From Corydoras sp. C115 (taxonomy: Eukaryota; Chordata; Actinopteri; Siluriformes; Callichthyidae), in NCBI GenBank assembly GCA_019802505.1, contig JAFMOC010000155.1:666001-730000 (forward strand): DNA of 64,000 nucleotides, in the 5' to 3' direction. Shown in pieces: positions 20,902 to 32,745 of this stretch. The position numbers and the translations under genes were made by a program. Every line of letters begins with the position of its first letter. Position 1 is the stretch's first letter. The notes beneath the pieces were generated by a model that was not told where the DNA came from, did no database searches, and saw nothing but the letters and a program-made list of their open reading frames with translations.

Positions 20902-21250
20902 AGTCTAAAGTTAGGCCACGCCACCTTTCTTGCACCATTTATTTTCTCCACTTACCATATAGATGGAGTTTGTAGTTCTACAAATACAGACTGTAGTCCA
21001 TCTGTGTTCTGTTGGTTCTCTGTTGGTCAGCAGCATCACAGAACGGGTATCATTTGGGTGGTGGATTGTTGATGGTCAGTTCTGCAGTGACACTGATGTG
21101 GTGAGGGGGGTTTTAGTGCAGCAGTGCTGCTGGAGTTTCATTTAAACACCTCAGTCACACTGCTGGGATAGGACTAATGCCCCCACCCAATAACCCCTGC
21201 TCTGTGGTGGTACTATTGGGGTCCTGACCATTAGAGACCATAGTATATAG
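20902..21250 (+). mobile_element. TIR element, left end plus core
   Basis: Left terminal repeat aaagttaggccacgcc, then gtagttctac, ctgtagtccatctg, cagttctgcagtgac and the ccctgctctgtggtgg core. The right terminal repeat is missing, replaced by the start of a second copy. Confidence 0.7.
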
Positions 21251-21551
21251 TACCAGGCTAAAGTTTGGCCACGCCCCCTTCTCACTCCATTGTCTATGTC
21301 CTCCACTTACCACATAGATGGACTTTGTAGTTCTACAATTCCAGATTGTAGTCCATCTGTGTTTTTTTTGTTGTTGTTAGTCCCCTGTTGGTTCTCTGTT
21401 CTCACTGCTGGGATGGGAATAATGCACCCACCCAATAACCCCTGCTCTGTGGTGGTACTATTGGGGTTCTGAGCATTAGAACAGAGTACACAGTATGTAC
21501 TGTAGAACACAAACAGATGGAACTGAGAACATGGAAGGAACTTTTGACTGG
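21251..21551 (+). mobile_element. TIR element, second tandem copy, central deletion
   Basis: Left end ctaaagtttggccacgccc, core, then tgtactgtagaacacaa and a shortened right end ggaacttttgactgg. Immediately follows the previous copy. Confidence 0.7.
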
Positions 21552-21568
21552 TGTATGATTAATCATCA

Positions 21569-21916
21569 ATCCATCCATCCATTATCTTCCGCTTTATCCT
21601 ATATTAGGGTCGCGGGGGGGTTCCCCATGCCCATCCAGGAGAGAACGTTTTGGGCGCTGGGCAGATACACCCAGGACAGGACACCAATCTATCACTGGGC
21701 ACACACTCACTCACACAGACACACTCTATGGGGCAATTTGGAGAATTCAATTGACTTGATCCATGTTTTTGGACTGTGGGAGGAAACCGGAGAACCCGGA
21801 GGAAACCCACGCAGACACGGGGAGAACATGGAAACTCCACCCAGATAGGGATTCAAACCGGGAATCCCTAGTGCTGAGAGGAGAACATGCTAAATCACTA
21901 AGCCACCGTGCCGCCC
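21569..21916 (-). mobile_element. SINE-A, full length, TSD
   Basis: Flanked by tgattaatcatca (21556-21568) and tgattaaacatca (21917-21929), a 12-of-13 match. This is one of the best dated-looking single insertions in the window. Confidence 0.85.
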
Positions 21917-21929
21917 TGATTAAACATCA

Positions 21930-22271
21930 CCTTTTAATTAATTCTGTAAATCGACTGCACTGGATTATTTTCAGTACCTTTGTATTTTTAAGAAGATAAA
22001 CAGATAAAGATAAAGATTTCCCACATCTGCCTTCAAAACATATTTATTCTTTGTATGAAGAGCACTTATTCGTTTAGTAATAAAAAAGGTCTTCTAAGAG
22101 TCACTTAAAGGTTTTAGTCAGAACGCTTCAGTAATAAGTATTAAATAAAGACGCGAATAGAAATTCAAATGATACGTTCATCAAAGAGAGACTTTAATTA
22201 AAGCACAACACGCCACTCAGGAAGCTCTTCAGCTTGCAAAACAGAACGACGTGTATTCAGAGGTGACATCG
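21930..22271. other. Unrepetitive sequence, nothing recognised
   Basis: AT-rich, no gene or repeat identified. Confidence 0.4.
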
Positions 22272-22299
22272 TAGATTATTATTATTATTATTATTATTA

Positions 22300-22541
22300 G
22301 GGCGGCACGGTGGCTTAGTGGTTGGCATGTTCTCCTCTCAGCTCTAGGGATTCCCGGTTCGAATCCCCATCTGGGTGGAGTTTCCATGTTCTCTCCGTGT
22401 CCGCGTGGGTTGAGTGTGTGTCCAGCGATAGATTGGTGCCCTGTCCTGGGTGAATCTGCCCAGTGCTCGAAATGTTCTCCCCTGGATGGGCATGGGGACC
22501 CCCCCCACGACCCTAATAGAACATAAAGTGGAAGATAATGG
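22300..22541 (+). mobile_element. SINE-A, internal deletion
   Basis: Both boxes are intact. Jumps from gtgtccgcgtgggtt to gagtgtgtgtccag, losing about 100 bp. Confidence 0.8.
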
Positions 22542-22544
22542 ATG

Positions 22545-22581
<37 letters not shown>

Positions 22582-22910
22582 GGGCGGCACGGTGGCTTAG
22601 TGGTTGGCATGTTCTCCTCTCAGCACTATGGATTCCCGGTTCGAATCCTTATATGGGTGGAGTTTCCATGTTCTCCCCGTGTCCGCGTGGGTTTCCTCCG
22701 GGTTCTCCGCTTTCCTCCCACAGTCCAAAAACATGGATCAAGTCAATTGAGTTCTCCAAAGTGTGTGTGTGAGTTAGTGTGTGTCCAGTGCTGGGTGTAT
22801 CTGCCCAGCTCCCCAAACGTTCTCCCCTAGATAGGCATGAGGAACCACCCCCCCCCCGCCCCCACCCGCAATCCTAATATAGGATAAAGCGGAAGATAAT
22901 GGATAGATGG
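22582..22910 (+). mobile_element. SINE-A, shortened
   Basis: Head intact (gggcggcacggtggctta). Small deletions after gttctccaaa and before ctgggtgtatctg. Confidence 0.8.
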
Positions 22911-22949
<39 letters not shown>

Positions 22950-22950
22950 G

Positions 22951-23431
22951 ATTATTCTATATAAACTCATACAAAAAAACATGTTAATTCTGAAAATGCA
23001 AAGTTCTATTCCTATTGTTCCTGTATTGTAATTTAAATAAGTAAAGCATAAGTGATTTCCTCTTTCACTTTAGTTTTTATAGATATTTGCCGAAGCTCTT
23101 CCCCAGTCTGAGGTCAGGAAAGATCCATATAATGACTTCACATATCAATCTCAGGCGTCCCGGCGGAGTCCACGCAGTCTCACATGACCATCTGACAGAC
23201 TCCTGCTCCAGCCTGACAAATGGTTCTGACAAATCTCTGTCTGAGTTATGAGAGCAGAGCCGAAACTATTAGTTCTTATCTTACTGGGTCAGCATGCTAA
23301 CAGTTAGCCATTAACATCTGCTTTAAAAAGCTGGATCGGCACATTTATGAAACGCAAAATAAGATTCTTTATGTGACCTTAAGTCACGATTTCTACGAGT
23401 TTAAGGTTGTTAAGGTAGTTTGTGTGTTTGT
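22951..23431. other. Unrepetitive sequence, nothing recognised
   Basis: No gene or dispersed repeat seen. Confidence 0.4.
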
Positions 23432-24050
<619 letters not shown>

Positions 24051-24596
24051 AGAAACTCTTGTATTTGATTTTACTTCCGTTTTGGTCGGTTACTTTTACA
24101 TTACGGTGAACGCGTGTCTTTATCTGCAGGGCTTTTCTAATGGGATCTTACAGCCGGATGTTCTACCACCCTGTAAAAATGTGGAGGTTCTACTTTAAAA
24201 ACTGTGACTATATACTGTATATTAAACAATTCGTTGAAAATGAACAGAAACGTTGGCAGATTTAAGGTAGAACTTAACTGGAATATTAGAAGCTTAAAAC
24301 AACTCTGACTTTAGGCGTGATATAAAAACCGACAGCGACTGATGACATCATTAGTAGACAGGGAGAGAGTTCCATAGGCGGTGTTCAGTGGAACACAGGG
24401 TTCTCTCTCCATATTGAGAATCTGAACTGATTCCATGGTTGTGAAGTTGCTCAAGATGAAGGAGGGGTGTTACAAACTTGCCCCGGTGGGTCAGCAGTAA
24501 AATTCTTCTGTAGGTCAATGAGATGTTTCATAGACAAAGATCTAGAACCGTCTATACTTTAAAACCTTGAGTATAAAGACCACAATAATTCACAAC
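24051..24596. other. Unrepetitive sequence, nothing recognised
   Basis: No gene or repeat family member identified. Confidence 0.4.
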
Positions 24597-24924
24597 AGGG
24601 CGTCATGGTGGCATGTTCTCCTTTCAGCACTTAGGATTCCAGGTTCAAATCCCAATCTAGGTGGAGTTTCCATGTCCTCCCCATGTCCACGTGGGTTTCC
24701 TCCTGGTTCTCTGGTTTCCTCCCACAGTCCAAAAAGATGGATCAAGCTCAATTGAATTCTCCAAATTGCCCCATATGGAGTGTGTCTGTGTGAGTGAGTG
24801 TGTGCCCAGTGATAGATTGGCGTCCTGTCCTGGGTGTATCTGCCCAGCGCACCGAAACGTTCTCCCCTGGATGGGCATGGGGAACCCCCCCGCGACGGTT
24901 GATGGATGGTATGGATGGATGGAA
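24597..24924 (+). mobile_element. SINE-A, head shortened
   Basis: The head gggcgtcatggtggcatg has lost the A-box core. B box aggttcaaatccc. Tail diverged (ggttgatggatgg). Confidence 0.75.
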
Positions 24925-26097
24925 ATCAAAACAGGCTTCCACTACCACAATTACAGCGATGCCATGCTGGGTGGTCCAACGTCCCCACTGTTTCACAGCA
25001 ATTGTGGTGCCCCCCCCCCCCCCCCCGCCCAGATCATGTGCATATTAAGGAACGCAGACGGCAGATAAAACTAAATCCATTTTCGTCTTCCACATAAGTT
25101 TTGTTGAAATGCATTCGTTTCTAACATCTGCTCGTTATCACGTTGCCGTTTTAGCAACGCCTTTGAATTCCGAAGAGTACAGGGTTTATATAAAATGTGT
25201 GTTTGCAGTGGTTCGCTCACAAGACTTTAACTAAAGTTGCATCACGTCGAGTATTCAAAGCTTCCGTCTCACTGTTCCAGCTTCAAAAAGCCCCGCTCTG
25301 TATTATCTGTTCTTAGACTCAAAGCTACACATCTTCATGCCTGGAAGCTGAGATCTTCTACTTCATCATCACGCCTGTATGCCTGCAAGGTGCGAACCTT
25401 AATAAATAAAATACGGTCCAGAGACACGCCATATACACTGAGCAGTATCTGCAGAACCTTTCATATCATCCACACAGCGCCCTATGGGGTTCTTAACCTG
25501 CTCGTCCCATATTATCTGGAAAACACATAACTCATCTGTCCATTAGAGGGCGGATATTGATATTTTCACACCTCAGGGCAGTTAAGTATCTTCAGACTTA
25601 CATATCATGGGAAGCAAAGCTCATGGAGGAGCCCCAGGTAGATTGGAGGAGAACATGCAAACTACACAGACACTTCATTGGGGTTGTCAATGTGTTCTCG
25701 TCTCAAGCCAGACAAATTAAAGGACTGGAATAGGAAGGGCAGCTGGTGTAAAACCCTGCCAAGTCCAATATGCAGAACTTCCCGCTGAGGAAAACCAACA
25801 GGGACGAGTTTTTTTTAAAAAAAAAAAGAGCTTTGAATGGAGATCACAACAAATCATTACTCAGAAAACTAAATTGAACAAATAAACATCCCTTTGATTT
25901 CCTTAAACATTGAGGACAGAAGCTGTTTTGAAGCGTTCTGAACCCAGACGTGTGCAAACTTAAGATTTCTATTCATTCAGTTCAATTAGCCAACGCATTA
26001 TGAGCCTTTAGGAGTTCTCGACGTGACTTTGTAAAAGTAATATCTTCACCAATTATCTGTTTTCACCCACAGTGCCGAATGAATGAGTCACGAATCT
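24925..26097. other. Unrepetitive sequence with C run
   Basis: About 1.2 kb without a supported gene. C run of about 17 at 25010-25026, A/T runs near 25810. The open frame 25237-25530 shows no motif I recognise and no splice context. Confidence 0.4.
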
Positions 26098-26158
26098 TTA
26101 AGGTAAGTGGAGGAAATAGACAATAATGCAAGAAGGGGGCGTGTCCTAACATGTACTG
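26098..26158 (+). mobile_element. TIR element, right-end fragment
   Basis: ggtaagtggagg, gcaagaagggggcgtgtcc: the last 60 bp of the family only. Confidence 0.6.
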
Positions 26159-26177
26159 AGTGGTACTCATGGTCTCA

Positions 26178-26522
26178 TTTCCATCCATCCATTATCTTCC
26201 GCTTTATCCCCTATTAGGGTCGCGGGGGGGGTTCCCCATGCCCATCCAGGGGAGAACGTTTCGGGCGCTGGGCAGATACACCCAGGACAGGGTGCCAATC
26301 TATCACTGGGCACACACTCACTCACACACACACACTCTATATGGGGCACTTTGGAAAATTCAATTGACCTTGATCCATGTTTTTGGACTGTGGGAGGAAA
26401 CCGGAGAACCCGGAGGAAACCCACGCGGACACGGGGAAAGCATGGAAACTCCACCCAGATTGGGATTCGAACCGGGAATCAGCGTTGAGAGGAGAACATG
26501 CCAACCACTAAGCCAATGTGCC
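26178..26522 (-). mobile_element. SINE-A, full length
   Basis: Head ends in aagccaatgtgcc and abuts the tail of the next minus-strand copy with no spacer. Confidence 0.8.
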
Positions 26523-26860
26523 ATCCATTCATCCATCATCTTCCGCTTTATCCTCTACTAGGGTCGTGGGGGGTTCCCCATGCCCATCCAGGGGAGAACG
26601 TTTCGGGCGCTGGGCAGATACACCCAGGACAGGGCGCCAATCTATCACTGGGAACACACACTAACACATGCAGAGACACTCTATATGGGGCAATTTGGAG
26701 AATTCAATTGACCTCCATGTTTTTGGACTGTGGGAGGAAACCGAAGAAACCGGACGAAACGGGGAGAACATGGAAACTCCACCCAGATTGGGGATTCGAA
26801 CCGGGAATCCCTAGCGCTGAGAGGAGAATGTTCTAAACACTAAGCCACCGTGCCGCCCAC
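26523..26860 (-). mobile_element. SINE-A, tandem with previous
   Basis: Deletions in the ccggagaaccc segment; otherwise complete, head gccaccgtgccgccc. Confidence 0.8.
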
Positions 26861-27086
26861 ATCTCATATCGTACAGTAGAAGAGTTTTTCAACAAAGAAG
26901 AATAAAAAGTGCTGATTGTGCACCTTTGTCACATGGCTGTGATGACAGAGTCGAGCCTCACAAGATGCTCTTTGGAACATTGTGAAATCATGCAGGGAAC
27001 CATGGACCATCAGATTCCATCAACTTGTGGATTTCATGCAGCTCGAGTGCGCACTGTCATTACGGCAGATGGAGATGTAGTTCAGG

Positions 27087-27240
27087 GGTGGCTCAGTGGT
27101 TTAGGTACTGGACTGTGAAACACAAGGTTCTAGATTTATCCCCCAGTCCAGATAATTCCCTTTATTGGACCCTTGAGCCAGGCCCTTGTCTGGATCAGAA
27201 TTGCAGCTGTCAGAAAATGATCAAATTAAAGGACAAGCTA
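27087..27240 (+). mobile_element. tRNA-type SINE, other family
   Basis: ggtggctcagtggtttaggt (A box), aaggttctagatttatccc (decayed B box) and acccttgagccaggccctt match the general layout of fish tRNA SINEs such as SINE-B. No tail is recognisable. Confidence 0.45.
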
Positions 27241-27257
27241 TGATTTCTAAGACTGTT

Positions 27258-27436
27258 CTCATTATCTTTAACTTAGTCTTATGTTGGGGTCATTGGTGGG
27301 GTTCTCAATGCCCATCCAGGGGAGAACGTTTGAGATGTTTGGCAGATACACCCAGGACAGGGCACCCATCCATCATTGGGCACAGACTTACTCACACAGT
27401 CACACACACTATATAGGGGCAACTTAGAGCAGCCAT
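27258..27436 (-). mobile_element. Old SINE-A-related copy, part 1 (host of nested insertion)
   Basis: Diverged variant ending at acttagagcagcca, interrupted by a younger SINE-A. It resumes at 27795 with gcagccaatttaccttgaa. Confidence 0.7.
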
Positions 27437-27794
27437 CCGTCCATCCATTATCTTCTGCTTCATCCTTTACTAGGGTCGCGGAGGGTGGGTTGGGGGTTCC
27501 CCATGTCCATCAAGGGGAGAACGTTTCGGGCGCTGGGCAGATACACCCAGGACATGACGCCAATCTATCTGGGCACACACTCACTCACACAGATACACTC
27601 TATATGGGGCAATTTGGAGAATTCAATTGAGCTTGATCCATGGTTTTGGACTGTGGGAGGAAATCGGAGAACCCGGAGGAAACCCACGCGGATACGGGGA
27701 GAACGTGGAAACTCCACCCAGATTGGGATTCGAGCCGGGAATCCCCAGCACTTAGAGGAGAACATTTTAACCACCAAGCCACCATGCTGCCCCT
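27437..27794 (-). mobile_element. SINE-A, full length, nested
   Basis: Inserted in an older related copy. gcagcca occurs on both sides, a probable short TSD. Confidence 0.8.
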
Positions 27795-27875
27795 TACAGC
27801 AGCCAATTTACCTTGAATCCATGTTTTTAGGGCTGTGGGAGAAAACCCACATTGACACAAGGAGAACAACCTCAG
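27795..27875 (-). mobile_element. Old SINE-A-related copy, part 2
   Basis: Continuation of 27258-27436: ttaccttgaatccatgtttt, then gagaaaacccacattgac. Confidence 0.7.
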
Positions 27876-27973
27876 ATCTGCCCAGCGCTCGAGACGTTCT
27901 CCCCTGGATGGACATGGAGAACCCCACCGCGACCCTAATAGAGGATAAAGCGGGAGATAATGAATGAATGAAT
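27876..27973 (+). mobile_element. SINE-A, 3' fragment, ATGA tail
   Basis: From ctgcccagcgctcgag to (ATGA)n. Carries the gcgggag and aaccccacc variants of the ATGA subtype. Confidence 0.75.
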
Positions 27974-29029
27974 AATTTATTGTAATTTCTGACATTTTGT
28001 TCAAGACCTAGGCCTCACTCATTGTTTTGGATTTTTTTTTGACACCCAGCTCTTTTCTTCCTGTTCGTTACCCCTCGTTATTAATTCCAGCTGGTTGCTG
28101 TCTGTTAATTATCTCATCTATGTTCTGATTGGTTCCTTATTGTTATATAAGCCTTCAGTCCTGTGTTGTAACTCGAGGGTCGTTTGTTAGGTATGTTGGT
28201 GGGGGCCTCAGTGGTGGCCATTTTTGCTGCTGTGTTGGGTTTTATGAAACTTTCTTAATAATATTTAAATTCTATTTAAAAAAAAAAAAAAAAGCTTTCA
28301 GCTTTAAAATCTTCAAGAGGTGGATCTCTCCGCTCACAGAAATTAAATCTAGTGTGTGTTTGCGGTACGATGGGGGAGCTGGAACAGAAAACCTCACTTA
28401 GTCGCCTTGTACCGAAGGACCAGATCATGAAAAGATTGAAATATTTAACAGGAACGTCAGACTAACACCTGCCTCAGGGTTCAGAGCTTTCCAAAATATC
28501 TCCTGTCTTTGTTTTATATGAGCTTCGGCTGCGAGACGCCGTTCTGCCCCAATCTGCCCCTCAGTCACATGATGTGGGAGTGAGTTAATTCAGAAAGGGG
28601 TGACCGTGTACCATTATCTTCATGTATTGTGGCTTTGCGAAATTTCCCATCATGGATCTCAGAAGGCTTCGCGCTGTTGGAAATTCAGATTAACAATTTA
28701 CTTATTCATTAAGATACCGCGTTTTAATTAGAGGCTAAATTTATTCTTATTGATTTTAATCAGATCTGAAAATGAAAATGTTCTGGCTGAATTAAAGGTC
28801 TGGTAATAATTACTTGGAGACTTCGTGGGGCTGATAAGACCGGTGGCTTAGCGTCGGTGCTCCTGCTTTCAAAAGATTCGATTGCGATTCTTTAAGCGGT
28901 CAGTTCATTAAAGTCACCTGGTGATCTGATTCATTATTATTTTTTTTATTTCATTTTAATGAACGTACTCCGGCAGTGGACATCATGGATTGTGGTACCG
29001 TGACACACTCCTTTTAAGACACCTTTTGA
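27974..29029. other. Unrepetitive sequence; LTR-promoter-like 28080-28290; TAAT-rich 28560-28960
   Basis: At 28125-28160 gattggttcc and ttatataagcc (inverted CCAAT, TATA) resemble a retroviral-type LTR promoter, but no LTR ends are seen. An A run lies at 28277-28292. The 28560-28960 part is unrepetitive and rich in TAAT cores. No coding evidence. Confidence 0.35.
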
Positions 29030-29237
29030 GGGCAAGGTAGCTCAGTGGTCAGGGTGTTGGGCTGTCAATTTGAAGGTTTGGGGTTCAAATCCCAGGTCCA
29101 CTGAAGTTACCAATGTGGGTCCTTGAGCGAGACCCTTAACCCTCATTGCTCCAGGGATGTTGTGATGAACCCTGTGCTCACCTTGTAAGTCGCTTTGGAT
29201 AAAAGCGTCCAATAAATGACCAAATGTAATGTAAATG
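29030..29237 (+). mobile_element. SINE-B, full length
   Basis: A box tagctcagtgg, B box gggttcaaatccc, gtccttgagcgagacc, tail taagtcgctttggataaaa and aaatgtaatgtaa. The best-ordered copy of the family with 39127. Confidence 0.85.
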
Positions 29238-29295
29238 GTTTAAACTTTGCATTCTGGGTATTTCATTGCCATGCTTGTATTTTGGTAAATTTTAT

Positions 29296-29621
29296 TCATT
29301 CATCCGTTATCTTCCGCTTTATCCTCTATTAGGGTCGCGGTGGGGTTCCCCATGCCCATCCAGGGGAGAATGTCTTGGGCGCTGGGCAGATACACCCAGG
29401 ACAGGATGCCAATCCATCACTCACTCACACAAACACACTATATGGGGCAATTTGGAGAACTCAATTGACTTTATCCATGTTTTTGGACTGTGGGAGGAAA
29501 CCGGAGAACCCGGAGGAAACCCACGCGGACACGGGGAGAACATGGAAACTCCACCCAGATGGGGATTCAAACCGGGAATCCTTAGTGCTGAGAGGAGAAC
29601 ATGCAAACCACTAAGCCACCC
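29296..29621 (-). mobile_element. SINE-A, TSD
   Basis: Flanked by gtaaattttat (29285-29295) and gtaaactttat (29622-29632). Head trimmed to aagccaccc. Confidence 0.8.
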
Positions 29622-29711
29622 GTAAACTTTATGCTTCAACATTTATATAAAGACCTTTATATTTATATAAAGAAAGCAAGGTCTATAAAGTCATTTGTTG
29701 GAGAGTTTGTG

Positions 29712-29990
29712 GGGCGGCACGGTGGGTTGCCCCTCAGCGCTGGGCATTCAGGTTTGAATCCCGCTCTGGGTGAGGTTTCCATGTTGTCCCTGTATCCACA
29801 TTGGTGTTCTCTGGTTTCCTCCCACAGTGCAAAAACATGGTTTCAAGGTGAATATGCTGCTCTATATTGCCCCATATGGTGTTTGTGAGGGAGAGTGTAC
29901 CCAGCACTAGATTGGTGCCCTGTCTTGGGTGCCCAGCACTCGTAACCCCCCCCCCCCCCCAACTAAGAATCAAGCAGAAAATAATGAGAT
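29712..29990 (+). mobile_element. Diverged SINE-A copy
   Basis: Head gggcggcacggtgggttg with A box lost. B box aggtttgaatccc. C run of about 15. Tail reduced to aatgagatg. Confidence 0.7.
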
Positions 29991-30984
29991 GCTATGAAAA
30001 TAATAACTTTATTAATAATAAGATAATGTTAAAGCGTCTGAAGAGTCTTTAAACTGAAATCTTATATTTAATACAGACACCTACATTTAGAAAGACTGAC
30101 TTTAAATACATGATGACATATTACCGCAGTCAGTTTGGGGTTAGGACCCTTCTAATCAAAAGCCCCTAAGCACTGAGCTGCCACCGAACTGCCACTGTGC
30201 TGCCACCGAACTGCCACTGAGCTGCCACTGTGCTTTTGTGAACCCTGTTTGAATAGTGCTTTCATGTTCTGGCAGTTGTACAAAGATTTTGGGGTGTTTA
30301 CTATTCATAGTTTTTATTTTCCAATAACAGAAGTAACAAGCTGAGACAATATATTCTTATTCGGGTCCAAACGTTGGGGAGTTAATCAGAGATGCAATCG
30401 TCAGTGTAATATTTGGAATACAGCATGCAGCACTATGTGCAGGTTTACAATCAAATCTTCATTTAGACTCGTTACAGGCAGCTGGAAACATCAAGACACT
30501 TTTTTGTTCTTAATGTCTTCACAGAACCCATCAACACTGAGCTTCTTCTGTTCGGTGCTGTAAAAAAAATAAATAAATAAAAAAAAAAAAAATCAACAGA
30601 ACAACAGAACATTGTATTTGTGTCAGAACATAAAGAACATATTCCCCGCTGGCGAACCACATAAGCCTAAGAGACTTTTGTCAGACGATCGCTTCCAAAA
30701 CGTCTCCATCTCATTTATTAAACATGGATCTGGGGTGAGACGAGTCGGTGAATGAAGGCAGCAAATCTTAAGACATGTTCCCAATTAGAACCGTCTGAGA
30801 CTTTCCTCCACCTAAGGAATGGCAGAGTGATGAGCTGCAGATCTGTTCAATAATACAGTTTGATTTAAAGGCTTATTGAAAATCTTTTAAAATCACAGAC
30901 TGTCTAAAAGCCCCGGGACGTCAGCAGGAACCACAATTAAACCAACCCTTTCTTTTTAGTGGAAGAGGCTTATTTAAACTACAT
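29991..30984. other. Unrepetitive AT-rich sequence; short 22-bp repeat
   Basis: A 22-bp unit (gctgccaccgaactgccact plus 2) is repeated imperfectly about 2.5 times at 30176-30236. A/T run near 30565-30592. No gene seen. Confidence 0.4.
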
Positions 30985-31398
30985 GGTCAAAAGTTGTCCA
31001 TGTTCTCGGTTCCACTTCCTATAAAGATGGGCTTTGTAGTTCTACAATTCCACTCTGTAGTCCATCTGTTTGTGTTCTACAGTACATACTGTGTACTCTG
31101 TTCTAATGCTCAGAACCCCAATAGTACCACCACAGAGCAGGGGTTATTGGGTGGGTGCATTATTCCTATCCCAGCAGTGTCACTGAGGTGGAGAAATGAA
31201 ACTACACTAAACCCCCCTCACCACATCAGTGTCACTGCAGAACTGACAATAAACAATCCACCACCCAAATGATACCTGTTCTGTGATGCTCCTGACCAAC
31301 AGAGAACAGAGAACCAACAGAACACAGATGGACTACAGTCTGTAATTTTAAAAGTGTAGGAAATGGAGAATAGAGCAAGAAGGGGGGTGTGGCCTTAA
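30985..31398 (-). mobile_element. TIR element (MITE-like), essentially complete
   Basis: 414 bp with ends ggtcaaaagttgtcc and aggggggtgtggcc, an imperfect inverted pair. Inside each end is a longer inverted repeat: gtagttctacaattccac and ctgtagtccatctg at the left are matched in reverse by gatggactacag and tctgtaatttta at the right. Non-coding, so it would depend on a transposase elsewhere. The ends resemble those of Tc1-type elements in fish, but superfamily is unproven. Confidence 0.75.
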
Positions 31399-32514
31399 TT
31401 AACAAGATTTTGCATGCAGTTGATTATAAAAATGGGGGGGGGGGATAAAGTCACTAAAGTACTGACATCTTTTCCAGATGGATGATGTGATAGTTTGCTG
31501 TTCAGGTATAAATTAAGGGTTTTAATTATATTTTGTTCATATGGTTTGGTTTTGTGGCTTATGGTCGTTTTGATAAAAATCCATCTCCCACTCTGCTTAT
31601 TCCACGTAACCATGACAACGAGGGTACTATCAGGTGTGGATTTAATGCTGTTGCTTCCATTGTTATTCATAACGTTCCATGAAGTCCACAGTGTACGCCC
31701 GCTTGCTTACGCACTTTTCTTCTGGGAGCTGCTAACAAATAAAGAAGTCAGACTTAACTTCTATATGTTAATGAATCTCTAATAGAGTCAACCCATTAAG
31801 TCTGTGGTAACCATGGCCACCGTCCTTATCTTACTGGCAAACAAGGTTCGGAGAGATCTAATAGAGTATTAGGGGGAAATCAGTTTTTAGAACTCTGTAT
31901 CTTGGTATTTTGATTAATTTTGAAAATACGTACAAAATAGTCGGAGTTTATTCGAAACCACTGACGACAATCCTCCCCCGAATGAATCCTATTAACCCGT
32001 CCTGTATGCTTATTAATCTATTTCTCCTTTAAGAAGCATTTAGCTGATAAAGTGGCAGAAAACATCCAAAAACATGAGTGTAATGCTTTTATATTCACTT
32101 TTGGTATTTCATTTCTTTTTTCACCTCCGCTGTTTGGATATTTTGTTCAGAGTGATGTGTTCGTTTAAGATCCACACTCTAATTACGTTTGAAAGCCCAT
32201 TTGTGCGTCTGTCCATAAGCGACCAGTGACTTTACCTGATTAAACAAAATAATCAACCAATTATCAGTCACTTTGCGTTTCTCTTGATTACTCATGGGTG
32301 TGCTCGTCATCGCTTGTTAATGCGTTCATGTTTATTGAACATCTAGTTCCCAAAAAGGTATGTAATGTAAAAAACATTTCACCGTAATGAATGCATTTCA
32401 ATATTAAAATGCAAAACATAAACAACGAGAAAGTGGTTCGGTTCATTAGCATTTTTTTTAAACTGCTTAATAAATAGGTTTTATTGGAGTGATGCTGCGA
32501 GCCTATTAGAGATA
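31399..32514. other. Unrepetitive sequence, G run at 31433-31443
   Basis: About 1.1 kb with no supported gene. Open frames on both strands near 31400-31780 lack recognisable motifs. Confidence 0.4.
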
Positions 32515-32745
32515 CAGGACCAGACAAAAGTTTGTACACGCCCCTTTTAGGCTTTATTCTTTATTCCCTCCACTTACCATTTTGGTAAGTTTGTAATTTT
32601 ACAATTACAGACTGTAGTCCATCTGGGTTCTTGTTTTTGTTGGTCTGTTGGTTCTCTGTTCTCTAATGGTCTTGACCATAACAAAACAGATCGCATTCAT
32701 TTATTTTTAGGAATGGGACTTATGGGAATAATGCACCATACCACT
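32515..32745 (+). mobile_element. TIR element, left part
   Basis: Left end caggaccagacaaaagtttg, then gtaattttacaattacagac and gtagtccatctg. The right part is absent and the 71-bp minisatellite begins where it should continue. Confidence 0.65.

Larger units (their letters stand above)
22272..22950. repeat. (ATT)n tracts framing two SINE-A copies
   Basis: (ATT)n runs at 22272-22299, 22542-22581 and 22911-22950 alternate with two same-orientation SINE-A copies. Confidence 0.9.

Noticed and set aside
25237..25530. 97-residue frame in unrepetitive sequence
   Set aside because: Serine/threonine/leucine-rich without motif or splice context; consistent with chance.
28080..28290. Solo LTR
   Set aside because: CCAAT- and TATA-like motifs only. 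No TG...CA ends, TSD or second copy, so not called as an LTR feature.
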